From NCBI GenBank assembly GCA_964389755.1, contig CAYMEW010000019.1, forward strand, positions 13,327-77,326: a stretch of 64,000 bases of DNA, written 5' to 3'. How positions within the stretch are numbered: position 1 is the stretch's first letter; every line of letters starts with the position of its first letter. This document shows positions 47,418 through 56,425 of this stretch, piece by piece. Source of the stretch: JBBSUQ01 sp964389755 (GTDB lineage: Bacteria; Bacteroidota; Bacteroidia; Flavobacteriales_D; Crocinitomicaceae). A program made the translations under genes and the position numbers. Below the pieces are notes generated by a model. That model was not told where the DNA came from, did not search any database, and saw nothing but the letters and a program-made list of their open reading frames with translations.

Positions 47418-48048
47418 GGTTTCTTACTAGCTTAAATTCTTTCCAAAACACCTCTCCGTGCATTCCGAGACTGGCTCTTACCAAATCGCTGCAGGCCGGA
47501 TGCCCCGCCAGTCTGAGTGTTTTATTTTCAATTATTCGGTCGACATATAACTGGTGCATGCAGGGGTTGGAAACAATACCGTCAAAAGACAATCCTTCTG
47601 TTTCCAACGGATACCTTACATGTGAATAATGCCAGGTGTGCGCCTTTTTTTCCAGTAAATCGATCAGTTCGTCCTGCGGGTCGATCATCTTCAACTGAAA
47701 CAGCGCATCCGGCATAAAGCGTAAACAGAGATCGGCAGACAACATAGCAGAGGTATTGAACTCACCTTCGAAATCGGGCAGCAATTTTTCCAGGTCTTCC
47801 CGTTCATCTTCCCGGTACAGAATCAGTTGTGCAACCGAGTATACCGTCTGAGCAGCCCACAAAGCAGCGGCAGCGGAAAACTCCGGGATCACATGCGGCC
47901 ATGCCAGTGATTCCTGTATGTATGCATCCCGCAGGAAATCGATTACTTCGCTTTCTTCGCCTTGTTCTGACACCGGACTGTTTTCGAACAGCAATATCTC
48001 TTCACGTTCGCGAAGTCCTTTGATCATCTGTAAGAAATGGTGTTGCAT
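47410..48048 (-). CDS. bpX4-like protein of MoxR-vWA-beta-propeller system
   Basis: 212 residues, acidic, soluble. The segment FSAAAALWAAQTVYSVAQLILYRED and the DLCLRFMPDALFQL, SNPCMHQLYVDRIIENKTLRLA blocks resemble the bpX4 domain of ternary systems. It is the first gene of the operon, overlapping MoxR by eight bases. No promoter of the TAnnTTTG type is obvious upstream. The role is known only by context. Confidence 0.7.
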   Translation of the reverse strand: MQHHFLQMIKGLREREEILLFENSPVSEQGEESEVIDFLRDAYIQESLAWPHVIPEFSAAAALWAAQTVYSVAQLILYREDEREDLEKLLPDFEGEFNTSAMLSADLCLRFMPDALFQLKMIDPQDELIDLLEKKAHTWHYSHVRYPLETEGLSFDGIVSNPCMHQLYVDRIIENKTLRLAGHPACSDLVRASLGMHGEVFWKEFKLVRNHE

Positions 48049-48136
48049 GTTAGATTGACCTTAAACGAAGTAAAAATAACAGAAAAAATCGGGTTTCAGA
48101 CGAAAAGGTGCCTGTAGATCAGCAGGCAAAACCAAA

Positions 48137-48598
48137 TTAATAGCTATGTCCGTCGGCCAGGCACGGTTCCGAATAGGCAATTAATTCCTTAGCTTCAAGT
48201 TCGTCCAGTTTTTGTTTGATGGTTCGATAGTTCAGTGATTTCGGGATCTCCATCGAAAAATACCCATCGTTGACCTGTTCCGAAGTACACCCTAAATCCC
48301 GAAACAACTCCCGGATCGTATGAATATTCGTCGCCTTATCCATAACGGCCACCTGAACCGTCGAATTGCCGGAGTTGCGCACAGTTCTCCGATACGTCAG
48401 CATGTGTTCACGATTGTCAAATTCTGCGAACACTATGTCATCTGAAGCCATTAACGGTGCATAGAACGGAATACTGTCGAGTTGATACCATCCTTTCCGC
48501 GAATCGACGACGATTGCCCACAGAGTTTCAACCATTTCATTTTCGAAAAGGTCGCTGTAGAACCGAACGGCTATCTTAACATGTTTCGCTGACGTCAT
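48137..48598 (-). CDS. DUF4265 domain protein
   Basis: 153 residues. The family pattern is VKIAVRFYSD...VETLWAIVVDSRKGWYQLDSIPFYAPLMASDDIVFAEFD, then a Ser-Thr-Val-Q-V core. DUF4265 proteins are small cytosolic proteins of unknown function, sometimes near toxin-immunity loci. It lies 88 bases upstream of the bpX4-like gene on the same strand, so it may belong to the same locus. Confidence 0.8.
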   Translation of the reverse strand: MTSAKHVKIAVRFYSDLFENEMVETLWAIVVDSRKGWYQLDSIPFYAPLMASDDIVFAEFDNREHMLTYRRTVRNSGNSTVQVAVMDKATNIHTIRELFRDLGCTSEQVNDGYFSMEIPKSLNYRTIKQKLDELEAKELIAYSEPCLADGHSY

Positions 48599-48652
48599 CC
48601 TGAAAAATATGTATCGCGCGTTTGAATCTCTAAAAATATGGATTTAAATGAC

Positions 48653-49369
48653 TCAAAGCGCGGTAAATTGTTCGTCGAGAATGTCCGGGTTCTGCTGACT
48701 ACGCACTTCCCGTACGAACAGAAGCTTCCGGAGCATGCGTTCCCTTTTCCTGTAGTTTTGTACCATCACAATTGCAAAAACGGTCAACAGGTCATTCACG
48801 ATCCGGAATACCAGTGCATAATTCGAAAAAGACCTTATTGATTTGAAACGCATGTCCGGATGTAGCTGGGTGTGGTCGAAGATATCGATCAGACCGGCAC
48901 ACACGTAGAAAAACCACCATAAGACAAGCACATAATAGACCCGCACCTTCTTAGCCATAACACCGTTTTTGATTAGCACGGCTTCCGTTTTGCGGAGCAT
49001 TTCAAACATCATTCGGATCGGTCCTATCCAGTGAAAAACAGGAATGAACCATGCTCCGACGGACATTCGCGCCGAATAACGCATTTTACCAGTCAATTGC
49101 GCCACGTTGTGATAAGCCCTTTTAAACCACCTCAGGAAATAAATAATGGTGAATACATGTAAAATCAACAGGAACATTGCTGCGAAAGCTACGCCGATAC
49201 GCCAGTTTTCATCTGCTAACATCCTGGAATAGCCATTTCCATACCGAATCTGAAAATAATAAACGGGGATACTGACAAATAACTCCGGGACCAACATACT
49301 AATGAGTAACCATAGCGTGGTTCGGCCCCTGCGTTCATTTGGAAAAAGCGCTACACTATCGGATGACAT
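48653..49369 (-). CDS. DUF4328 multi-span membrane protein
   Basis: 238 residues with about five membrane segments: LWLLISMLVPELFVSIPVYYF, VAFAAMFLLILHVFTIIYFL, SVGAWFIPVFHWIGPIRMMFEM, VYYVLVLWWFFYVCAGLI and LVFRIVNDLLTVFAIVMV. The WFKRAYHNV and GAWFIPVFHWIGPIRMMFEML motifs are DUF4328 hallmarks. Function unknown. Likely an inner-membrane protein. Confidence 0.82.
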   Translation of the reverse strand: MSSDSVALFPNERRGRTTLWLLISMLVPELFVSIPVYYFQIRYGNGYSRMLADENWRIGVAFAAMFLLILHVFTIIYFLRWFKRAYHNVAQLTGKMRYSARMSVGAWFIPVFHWIGPIRMMFEMLRKTEAVLIKNGVMAKKVRVYYVLVLWWFFYVCAGLIDIFDHTQLHPDMRFKSIRSFSNYALVFRIVNDLLTVFAIVMVQNYRKRERMLRKLLFVREVRSQQNPDILDEQFTAL

Positions 49370-49472
49370 GGTCGGTATTCGTTTGGTTAATTAAAATAAG
49401 TCAGCCACAAAAATACGACATTTAAGGTTCAGAGTCTGGCATTTTTCTCAAAACAGACCTGAAGCCCAGACA

Positions 49473-49655
49473 TTACACATGCAATGCTTTCAGCGCTTCG
49501 TAGACCAGAAATGCCGGCCAAACCAGCGCTTTGAGAACCCCGAGTACTCCCATCCAGAATCCGGTTGCCGTTGAGATATAATAAACTGCGGCACCAATCA
49601 TTCCCAAACCATACATAGCGCTTTTAGGCGCATTTTGCTGAACTTTTTCTTTCAT
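49473..49655 (-). CDS. Small single-gene membrane protein
   Basis: 60 residues. Two hydrophobic segments (AMYGLGMIGAAVYYISTATGFW and GVLKALVWPAFLVYEALKAL) follow a basic, Gln-rich N-terminus. No family is recognised. It is transcribed in the same direction as its neighbours. Confidence 0.6.
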   Translation of the reverse strand: MKEKVQQNAPKSAMYGLGMIGAAVYYISTATGFWMGVLGVLKALVWPAFLVYEALKALHV

Positions 49656-49758
49656 GATCGCGAATTTTTATGCAAAATCGGCAAAAAAAAGCGTATTCGC
49701 AACCGAACTTCTCCGGAAAAAAGAATAACCATTATCAAGTTGGTATTCAGCTTATTGC

Positions 49759-50364
49759 TTACAATAAACTCAGGTATATCACGAGCAGCGCCCCGGGAAG
49801 TACGAAGACAAAAGACGCAATACGCGCAAAATTAAACCAGGCACTCTGCCTCTTAAGCAGGAAGGTGATCAAAGGAATGAGCAGGAATAGCTGAAATGCC
49901 GGAAACCAGGTAAAGATCGATCGCTGCCGGATCTCCTCCTGCCGTTTAACGCTGTCGGATTCATTGGCCTGCACATCGAAGACTAATTTCTTTCCGGTCC
50001 GGAAAACGGGAGAATAAGTCATTCTCAAACTGTTTTCGACGCGATCACTCCAGTCTGACAATGTCGGCGTGAACATATAACCTTCCACGTCCAGAACCTT
50101 GTGCCAGGTGTATTCCCAATCGCGATTGATCTTCCAGGAATCGTTTGAAAGTTTTTTGGTCGGACCGTCCACAAGTACCTCGAACGTGGTCACAAGTGCC
50201 AACAAGGTACAAAAGACAACAACGATCTTAAAAAAGAGCCAGGGTGTACCGGATGTAATACGCTCATAGAATTCCCGGTCCTCGCGTTCTTCCTGTTCTT
50301 TTTTCCGGCGTACTTTCTCTGCTGCAATGCGCAATGCTTCTTCTCGATTTACGTATCTGGTCAT
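49759..50364 (-). CDS. Hypothetical membrane protein
   Basis: About 201 residues from ATG 50364 (a TTG at 50385 would extend it). An Arg/Glu-rich N-terminal helix precedes one membrane segment (LFFKIVVVFCTLLALVTTFEVLV), a soluble middle and two C-terminal membrane segments (FQLFLLIPLITFLL, IASFVFVLPGALLVIYLSLL). No family recognised. Confidence 0.65.
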   Translation of the reverse strand: MTRYVNREEALRIAAEKVRRKKEQEEREDREFYERITSGTPWLFFKIVVVFCTLLALVTTFEVLVDGPTKKLSNDSWKINRDWEYTWHKVLDVEGYMFTPTLSDWSDRVENSLRMTYSPVFRTGKKLVFDVQANESDSVKRQEEIRQRSIFTWFPAFQLFLLIPLITFLLKRQSAWFNFARIASFVFVLPGALLVIYLSLL

Positions 50365-50548
50365 GTTTTTAAGTTGAGGATGCAATAATAGTATTTTCTG
50401 AACTTTTTGAGGGATTAAATGGAGAGATTTTCACTTACGGACAAGCATTCCCCGCAAATTAACCTTCGTTTTCGGCCTTTCCGGCCCGAATTAAATTCCG
50501 GAGGACACGAAAGAGTCCGCAGAAAAATCGCAGTCACTATACTCTGTT

Positions 50549-51100
50549 TTACCTTTGAGGTGCGCCGGCGGTTTCAGATGCTTTGTCCTGCAGCGCATTA
50601 CGTTTACTTTTATAAAGTTCCCGTTTGATATAATTAAACAAGTCACCATGTACAGGCAAAGCCTCGTATTTTGTCTTTATGTTTTGGGTTTTGCAATGCA
50701 GAATGAGTGGGATTACCGATTCCTTTTTTTCAAGTTCAACGATATATTTTCTTTTCATTCCTTTTCTTTTAGCAAATCTGAATGTCACATGGTTCCAGCC
50801 TCTTGGTGTACTCGTAAATTTTATGGATTCAAGTTCAGCGTATGAGAATCTCTTTTCTTTTACAGATCCGGAGGTGTACCTAATTCTGATTCGATCTTCC
50901 TCAAAAAGAACTTCATACCGATTATAAATAAAAGAACGTACAGGTAAAATTAAAAGGATTAATCCTAAAAGACCGGCAACTATTTTGCCTAACAACGTTG
51001 ATTCAGCGGAAAATACAGCCCAAAACAGCGGAATGGAAATGAGCGGCAACATAGCTACTTCAAAAAACTGCTCATTATGGTTGTCTCCTTTGTATATCAT
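50549..51100 (-). CDS. Hypothetical membrane protein with PH-like segment
   Basis: 183 residues. Two membrane spans (LISIPLFWAVFSAES, IVAGLLGLILLILPV) precede YRYEVLFEEDRIRIRYTSGSVKEKRFSYAELESIKFTS, which resembles a bacterial PH-like or YdbT core. It sits at the point where base composition becomes AT-rich. No known function. Confidence 0.62.
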   Translation of the reverse strand: MIYKGDNHNEQFFEVAMLPLISIPLFWAVFSAESTLLGKIVAGLLGLILLILPVRSFIYNRYEVLFEEDRIRIRYTSGSVKEKRFSYAELESIKFTSTPRGWNHVTFRFAKRKGMKRKYIVELEKKESVIPLILHCKTQNIKTKYEALPVHGDLFNYIKRELYKSKRNALQDKASETAGAPQR

Positions 51101-51152
51101 CTTCTTTGCTGAAACGAATGTACGGAGAACTGAACTTCGTTCGGCACTTCTA

Positions 51153-52028
51153 TTATTTTAAAAAGTCCGTTATCAGCCTGGCCGTTTCTTTTGGCTTTTC
51201 TGCAAGCATAAAATGTCCGCATTCTTCGATTTTCTTTAGTTGCAGATCCGTTGCAACGTCCGATAACGACATTTGTAACATTTCAAAACCGCTTCCACCG
51301 ATTCCAAGCACCGGCATCCTGAGTTTGTCGTAGGTTTTACTGTCTTCAATATCTTGTGGAAAAGCCTGATACCAGGCATTTGATGCCCGAATCGCATCTT
51401 TAGAGTTATAGGCAAACCGGTAAACTTCTTTGTCAAAATTACTAATACTGTTTTGGTTAACAAGTGAATTTTTAAATAGCCATTCAATGATAATATCCAT
51501 TCGGCCTTCCAGCAGCTGTTCTGGAAGTTCTTTCACCTGGTTAAATGCCAGCCACCAGGGATAAAGGTAATCCGCTCCCGGAATGGGTAACATGGGTAAC
51601 TGATACATTCCGGCGTCCGGGTGCGGTGTATCTAACATGATCAGTTTCGAGGTGATTTCCGGGAAATTCGCTGCAAAACTAAACGCAACATGGGCACCGA
51701 TGTCGTGTCCTCCGATAGTCACTTTTTCATATCCCAGCTGTTTTACAAGTTCGAACAGGTCTGTTGCCATATTCTTTTTATCATAGCCTTTTAGTGGTTT
51801 GTCAGAACCGCCCATTCCTCGCATTTCCACTACGACCACACTATACTTTTCGGCAAGAACGGGCATTATTTTGTGATATGCCCACCATGTTTCCGGATAT
51901 CCGGGGATTAAAATTAACGGTTCGCCCTGCCCGCCTTTAACATAATGTAATTTTGTACCATTTACTTCGGCATAATTATTTGCAAAGTTTGGTATTGATT
52001 TGATCAGTTCTTCGTCTGCGTATTTCAT
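51153..52028 (-). CDS. Alpha/beta hydrolase, epoxide hydrolase/dehalogenase-like
   Basis: 291 residues. The elbow GGHDIGAHVAF has Asp in place of Ser as the nucleophile, as in epoxide hydrolases and haloalkane/fluoroacetate dehalogenases. Other motifs are LILIPGYPETWWAYHKI (oxyanion), and His in ECGHFMLAEKP. Such enzymes open epoxides or remove halide groups. Substrate is unknown. It is divergent from the MerR regulator, which may control it. Confidence 0.84.
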   Translation of the reverse strand: MKYADEELIKSIPNFANNYAEVNGTKLHYVKGGQGEPLILIPGYPETWWAYHKIMPVLAEKYSVVVVEMRGMGGSDKPLKGYDKKNMATDLFELVKQLGYEKVTIGGHDIGAHVAFSFAANFPEITSKLIMLDTPHPDAGMYQLPMLPIPGADYLYPWWLAFNQVKELPEQLLEGRMDIIIEWLFKNSLVNQNSISNFDKEVYRFAYNSKDAIRASNAWYQAFPQDIEDSKTYDKLRMPVLGIGGSGFEMLQMSLSDVATDLQLKKIEECGHFMLAEKPKETARLITDFLK

Positions 52029-52103
52029 CTATTTTTCTATTTTCTTTATTGGTAATGCGTAAGCTGTTCTGAATTACAAAAATAAACACTAGTTTTATAA
52101 CCA

Positions 52104-52130
52104 TCAAGTGTGTAGTATACTGTATAGTTC
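52104..52130. promoter_or_regulatory. Candidate MerR operator in the divergent region
   Basis: AGTATACT is an eight-base palindrome in the shared region between the two divergent genes, with partial symmetry around it (GTAGTATACTGTA). MerR sites are dyads in a long spacer promoter; whether this is the site is not proven. Confidence 0.25.
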
Positions 52131-52154
52131 ATATTTTTTTTTCAAAAAAGCATT

Positions 52155-52526
52155 ATGACCATGAAATTGATAAGTCAGATTTGTAAAGAAACAGGGATAC
52201 CAATCGGAACAATTCGTTTTTACGAGAAAAGCGGACTGATTAAAGGTCAAACCAAAAAGGAGGTAACCACCAATAATTATGTTTATTATGATGATGAAAC
52301 GATTGAAAAACTAAGATTTATCCAAATGGCCAAAGCAGTTGGCTTTACTTTGTCGGAAATTAGAGAAGTTATCGATGCCTGGTATAAAAAGCAAATGAGT
52401 AAATCCGCAAAAATTGACGTTTTGAACAAAAAGTTGCAGCAAATAGACGAAAAAATGAAAGAATTAAAGGCTGTCAAAAAGCAAATCGCAATTTGCAAAT
52501 TAAATATCGAGAACGAAGTCAGTTAA
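52155..52526 (+). CDS. MerR-family transcriptional regulator
   Basis: 123 residues. An N-terminal winged-helix IGTIRFYEKSGLIKGQTK is followed by the wing NYVYYDDETIEKLRFIQMAKAVGFTLSEIREVI and a coiled coil to the C-terminus. There is no ligand-binding cysteine pattern of the metal type, so the effector is unknown. It is divergent from the epoxide-hydrolase-like gene with a 126-base shared control region. Confidence 0.86.
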   Translation: MTMKLISQICKETGIPIGTIRFYEKSGLIKGQTKKEVTTNNYVYYDDETIEKLRFIQMAKAVGFTLSEIREVIDAWYKKQMSKSAKIDVLNKKLQQIDEKMKELKAVKKQIAICKLNIENEVS

Positions 52527-52545
52527 CTGTTTTTTGTACGGTTCG

Positions 52546-53283
52546 TCATTTATATACTGTTTCTTTTTTCAATTCTAAGGCAATTTCAGCGTATTCATAC
52601 GGTTCATCTATTTCATAGAATCTGAGTTGATCATACGTTGACCTCGAATTGTTGATTGTGATCCGAATGGCTTTTTCGCCTGTCCATTCTATTTTCTTTA
52701 TTTGATTGTACAGACGTTCCTGAATAATGTATAAATTCCCATAAAGCGGAATGCTTCTGCCCTTTGGCACTACCGAGATGTGTAAAAGTGAATCATCCAG
52801 AAACGGACGAGAACCGTATTCGTAAAATACGAGTGCTAATTGGCCTGATGGATTGGGTTGTCTTTCAATTCGAATTACAGAATCCTGATGACTTATTTTA
52901 CTGAAATAATTCTTCTTCAGCTTTACTCCATTCACACTACTGACCTTACTGGCCTGCACCGTACGCTTTTGAAACCTGGAGATCAACTGAATGTCAGCAC
53001 GAATGCTGTCATTTGACAACCAGGAAATATTCTCAAATTCAGGCGGAATATTAAACAAATCTATATTGCATAGCGAATCACTTGTTCTTAAAATGCTTGT
53101 TTGATTGCAACACGATCCCAATGCTCCTTCGTCAAAACTATACCTGATCAGCTATTGGCTGCTCTCAGGAGAATATGATTTTTCGTAGATTAATAAATTG
53201 CTTGTTTCTCGACATATTTCATCCGGATTTTCTGCAGAACAGGAATTTAGAAAAAGAAACAGAATGAGGTAATACTTTTGCAT
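52546..53283 (-). pseudogene. Lipoprotein with in-frame amber codon
   Basis: ATG at 53283 gives a signal peptide and lipobox (LFLFLNSC). The frame runs 43 codons to TAG (plus 53152-53154), then stays open in the same frame to a normal stop at 52546. The open part alone (TTG start at 53121) has no signal peptide. The body is Ser/Asn/Gly-rich with strand-like segments and ends in ALELKKETVYK. The function is unknown. An inactivating mutation, an assembly error or readthrough are all possible; the upstream start makes the second half look like one lost gene. Confidence 0.65.
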
Positions 53284-53373
53284 GACGGTTTCGATGGTTG
53301 CTAATTGTTGATAAAAGACTGCAGCCTGCCTTCAGGCGGCTATGATTTCATTCTTCGCTTTTTTTCGTTTTGA

Positions 53374-53895
53374 TCATTCAAGTTCACTTTTATTTGCTTT
53401 TGCATATTCAATTACTAATCCTTCTAAATTCTCAGGATACTCATAAAATTCGTCTTCTAATTTTTCCCAAATTTCTGAAATGCTTGCCGGAATATCTTCC
53501 AAATATTCTCTTCTTTGTTCAGTGTCCTTTGGAACTGGCAATGTTGGAAAGACCCTGATTGCACGATTTAAAATATCAGCCGTTAATGGTGCTTTTATTT
53601 CCTTCAAAGCAATTAAAGTTTCGTGAGCATATCCGCCAGAACTATTGAAAAAATATTGGTCAAATCCACCATTGTTTACTTGTTTCTCAAGCATTTCTAC
53701 ATAAAGGACATTTTTTTCAATTTCGTTCAGCGATTCAAAATCCTTATCATACTTTGATTTATGCCAAAGTTTTTGACCTATTTCAATAACTATATCCGTT
53801 TCATGTTCCAGTTTAAAGATTTCGTCAATACTCTTAGTTTTGACTTCTGCTTCTTTTGATCCGGAACTGAATATTTTATTTAAGAATTTCTTCAC
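53374..53895 (-). CDS. DMP19 / DUF4375-like protein
   Basis: 173 residues. The core VEMLEKQVNNGGFDQYFFNSSGGYAHETLIALKEI and the PVPKDTEQRREYL segment match DUF4375, a family with unknown function that includes DMP19, a DNA-mimic protein. The protein is acidic, as expected of that family. It is preceded by a -7 box TATATTTG at 53932-53939. It is in the AT-rich cassette-like region. Confidence 0.78.
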   Translation of the reverse strand: MKKFLNKIFSSGSKEAEVKTKSIDEIFKLEHETDIVIEIGQKLWHKSKYDKDFESLNEIEKNVLYVEMLEKQVNNGGFDQYFFNSSGGYAHETLIALKEIKAPLTADILNRAIRVFPTLPVPKDTEQRREYLEDIPASISEIWEKLEDEFYEYPENLEGLVIEYAKANKSELE

Positions 53896-53931
53896 ACCTT
53901 TGGTTCTAATGAAGGTAAGCTGTTATCAAAC

Positions 53932-53939
53932 CAAATATA
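53932..53939 (-). promoter_or_regulatory. -7 box of DMP19-like gene
   Basis: The minus strand reads TATATTTG (TAnnTTTG), 36 bases upstream of the ATG at 53895. Confidence 0.45.
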
Positions 53940-54057
53940 TCAAAAACATTGTTTTTAAATGCCTATTAAATTCCACACGGCATTTCGAACCCAAAAAGTC
54001 AAAACCTCAACTTCTTCGCAACCTGGCGATTCCGTTTTTATATTGTTAACCACCAAG

Positions 54058-55176
54058 TCAATCGGCTTGCAGCCAGTTTCTATTTAATATTTCTGTAATT
54101 CCGTCACTCAGTTCATTGTAGACTACATCTAAAGCAGATTCATCGTTACATAAGATGACAAATCCAAAATGCTTTTCAGGAAACATGAGCAGGTTGGACA
54201 CCGAATAATCATCGTAATGTCCGGAATGAAAAATGGAAGTTCCATAGACTTCAGAATGGTATTGCCACCATCCAAGGCCAAGAGTCGTCTTGGATCCGTC
54301 AAAGGTGACTGTCGGTGTCCAGAGAGAATCCAGTGATGCTTTCGTTAAAAGCAATTTTTCGTTCTGGTTTGAGCCATCATATATTTCCAGGTTATGAATA
54401 ATCCAATTGGACAAATCCGTGCTGCTTGAAATCAAATTTCCGCTTGGGCTGGTATTTGCAGTACAGCAATTATGACTCTTTCCTTTGTTATTATAGTAAA
54501 CAGGCATTGAATCCGCAGAGAACCTGAACTGGTCAAAACTGCTATTATACATTTGGCACTTTTCTAATATTTCAGTTTCGATGTATTCTGAAAACAGCCG
54601 TCCGGTAATCTCCTCAATTAAATAACCGAGCAGCACATATCCCGTATTACTGTAGCTAAAGCGTTCGCCTGGTGTGAATAACAAGGACTTCTTCTGAAGA
54701 CTAAGGACAAAATTCTCAATGTCTTTTCCTGTATTCTTTTTCTTATCCCACACGTAGTTAGTTCCCTCCGGAAGACCAGATGTATGATTTAACAGTTGTC
54801 TGATGGTTATAACTTTGTAATTATCCGACTTCATCCTGAACCGTGGAAGATAATTACTGATTGGATCCGAAATAGTCAGCAATCCTTTTTCCTGAAGTTG
54901 AAGAATTGCGGTGGCAACAAATGTCTTTGATATGGACGCTGATAACATCGGGGTGGTAGAATCAATTTCTCCCTGGTTACTGTCTTTTTTAAGATTTCCG
55001 TATCCTTTTGAAAATACGATTTGACTATCAAAAACAACCCCTATTGACAGGCCTTTGATCTCATTTGATTTGACAATGTGTTTAACCAGGGAATCAATTT
55101 CACGCTCCATGCTTTGTTGCGCATTTACCTTCCCAAAGACACACAGGAATACCAGATATAAGATTGTGCTCCTCAT
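54058..55176 (-). CDS. Serine hydrolase, class C beta-lactamase/DAC-like
   Basis: 372 residues. A signal peptide (MRSTILYLVFLCVFGKVNAQ) precedes the beta-lactamase fold: S-I-S-K in MLSASISKTFVATAIL, YSN in FSYSNTGYVLLGYL, and HSG in IFHSGHYDDY. It resembles class C beta-lactamase-related D-aminopeptidases, esterases and carboxypeptidases; resistance function cannot be claimed. It lies downstream of the attC-like palindrome at 55187-55252, where it would be a cassette gene. Confidence 0.85.
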   Translation of the reverse strand: MRSTILYLVFLCVFGKVNAQQSMEREIDSLVKHIVKSNEIKGLSIGVVFDSQIVFSKGYGNLKKDSNQGEIDSTTPMLSASISKTFVATAILQLQEKGLLTISDPISNYLPRFRMKSDNYKVITIRQLLNHTSGLPEGTNYVWDKKKNTGKDIENFVLSLQKKSLLFTPGERFSYSNTGYVLLGYLIEEITGRLFSEYIETEILEKCQMYNSSFDQFRFSADSMPVYYNNKGKSHNCCTANTSPSGNLISSSTDLSNWIIHNLEIYDGSNQNEKLLLTKASLDSLWTPTVTFDGSKTTLGLGWWQYHSEVYGTSIFHSGHYDDYSVSNLLMFPEKHFGFVILCNDESALDVVYNELSDGITEILNRNWLQAD

Positions 55177-55186
55177 CTATAATCGG

Positions 55187-55252
55187 CTACAACGGTTTGG
55201 CTACGCGCAGCGCACAGCGTCCCGAAGAGAACTGGGTATAAGTTTGTTGTAG
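55187..55252 (-). repeat. attC-like palindrome after the 173-residue gene
   Basis: CTACAAC (55187-55193) and its exact inverse GTTGTAG (55246-55252) bracket a 66-base segment. In the minus direction it begins five bases after the stop of the gene at 55258 and ends 10 bases before the ATG of the gene at 55176. The R-like cores AAC/GTT are as in integron attC, but interior pairing is weak. Confidence 0.5.
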
Positions 55253-55257
55253 TCATT

Positions 55258-55779
55258 TTATTCTTTTTTCAATTCAAAATCCTTTATCATTTCAGCCAGT
55301 TTTTCCCGTCCTTCCGGAAGGCAATAATGCCAGTGGTCGAATTCGTAAATCAATTTCTCGTCAGGTTTATATTCAGTTCCTAAGTTTTTAAGAATTTCCG
55401 AATAATCCTGATCTGTGTATATGAAAATCAATCCATGTTCATCAAGAACCAGATAATCTCCGGAGTCCGGATTCCTGAACATAAGATCATGGTAGCCATT
55501 GTACAGAATCACGTCTTCATGTTTTGTCATTAGCTCATGAAGTTTCGATTTAGCCAGTGAGCCAGAGTAATCAATCGGGTTTTCAGGATTGTCTAAATCT
55601 CTAATTTTTATTTGAATCTCCTTTTTCGATTGATTTATGAACCCGGCCAGCAAAGTCCTGACGCTAACGTTATCACTCAAAGAAACCACGTATCGCTTAT
55701 CCGTTCCATTCGATTGAATCAAATAAAACGGTTCTTTGGTAAACTCTTTTGAGGCTGCTTTTATTGGCTGATTACTCAT
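55258..55779 (-). CDS. Hypothetical protein (cassette-like)
   Basis: 173 residues, soluble, no signal. It contains aromatic strand-loop segments (YNGYHDLMFRNPDSGDYLVLDEHG, YEFDHWHYCLPEGREKLAEM). No family recognised. A -7 box TATATTTG is at 55820-55813. An attC-like palindrome follows the stop. Confidence 0.62.
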   Translation of the reverse strand: MSNQPIKAASKEFTKEPFYLIQSNGTDKRYVVSLSDNVSVRTLLAGFINQSKKEIQIKIRDLDNPENPIDYSGSLAKSKLHELMTKHEDVILYNGYHDLMFRNPDSGDYLVLDEHGLIFIYTDQDYSEILKNLGTEYKPDEKLIYEFDHWHYCLPEGREKLAEMIKDFELKKE

Positions 55780-55812
55780 CTTTATTTAATTACTATTACC
55801 CGGCGGTGAAAC

Positions 55813-55820
55813 CAAATATA
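55813..55820 (-). promoter_or_regulatory. -7 box of 173-residue gene
   Basis: The minus strand reads TATATTTG (TAnnTTTG), 33 bases upstream of the ATG at 55779. The same GATATATTTGG-type context occurs at 53932. Confidence 0.45.
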
Positions 55821-55858
55821 TTAAAACATATTTCTATTGTCTCTCTACACGATCTGTA

Positions 55859-56362
55859 CTAGTACATCCAGTTATTTAGCAATTCATTGGAGCTTTCGAG
55901 GCCGATGATATCCATCAGATCCTCAAAGTAAAAACATATTCTTTCCCTGTCTTCCGTATCCAAAGCTAAATTTTCAAACGAATTTAAACCGTTCTCAAAT
56001 TCGTTCAAAACCATACGTGCAGTAAGCTTTTTATTTTGTTCCAGGACAGAAATTAATCGAACGATCGATTCATTCATGATTGCGTTAGCCATAGGCCTGT
56101 CCTCCTTCGGTAAAAAGCCAACGTATCCCAGAGGCAATTGATCCGTTCTTTCTTCAGGTCCGAATTTTTCTTTGTGTAGTAATTCCTTAAGTTTACGAAT
56201 TGCATCCGGTTTGATCCTCAGGGTTTCATCAAGCGATCTGCTCTCTTCATATAAATGATTTCCCGTCATCGGTTTGGTTTCTGATTTTTCCGGATGGTTG
56301 TTCATACATGCATAAAGTGTCACGATTAATGTACAAAAAAAGCATGTTCGTTTCAGTTTCAT
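55859..56362 (-). CDS. Hypothetical lipoprotein (cassette-like)
   Basis: 167 residues. The N-terminus MKLKRTCFFCTLIVTLYACMNN carries a lipobox LYAC. The body is helical and acidic (LKELLHKEKFGPEERTDQLPLGYVGF) and ends in NNWMY. No family is recognised. Its neighbours upstream and downstream are unrelated in function, in keeping with a cassette array. Confidence 0.62.
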   Translation of the reverse strand: MKLKRTCFFCTLIVTLYACMNNHPEKSETKPMTGNHLYEESRSLDETLRIKPDAIRKLKELLHKEKFGPEERTDQLPLGYVGFLPKEDRPMANAIMNESIVRLISVLEQNKKLTARMVLNEFENGLNSFENLALDTEDRERICFYFEDLMDIIGLESSNELLNNWMY

Positions 56363-56425
56363 TTTTTTTAACGATGTTTTATATGCTTTTCAATACTAGC
56401 AATAAATTATGAATTTGATATTATA

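Noticed and set aside
53320..53345. GCCTGCC..GGCGGC near the DMP19-like gene as terminator
   Set aside because: The stem does not pair well when written out and no T run follows on the right strand.
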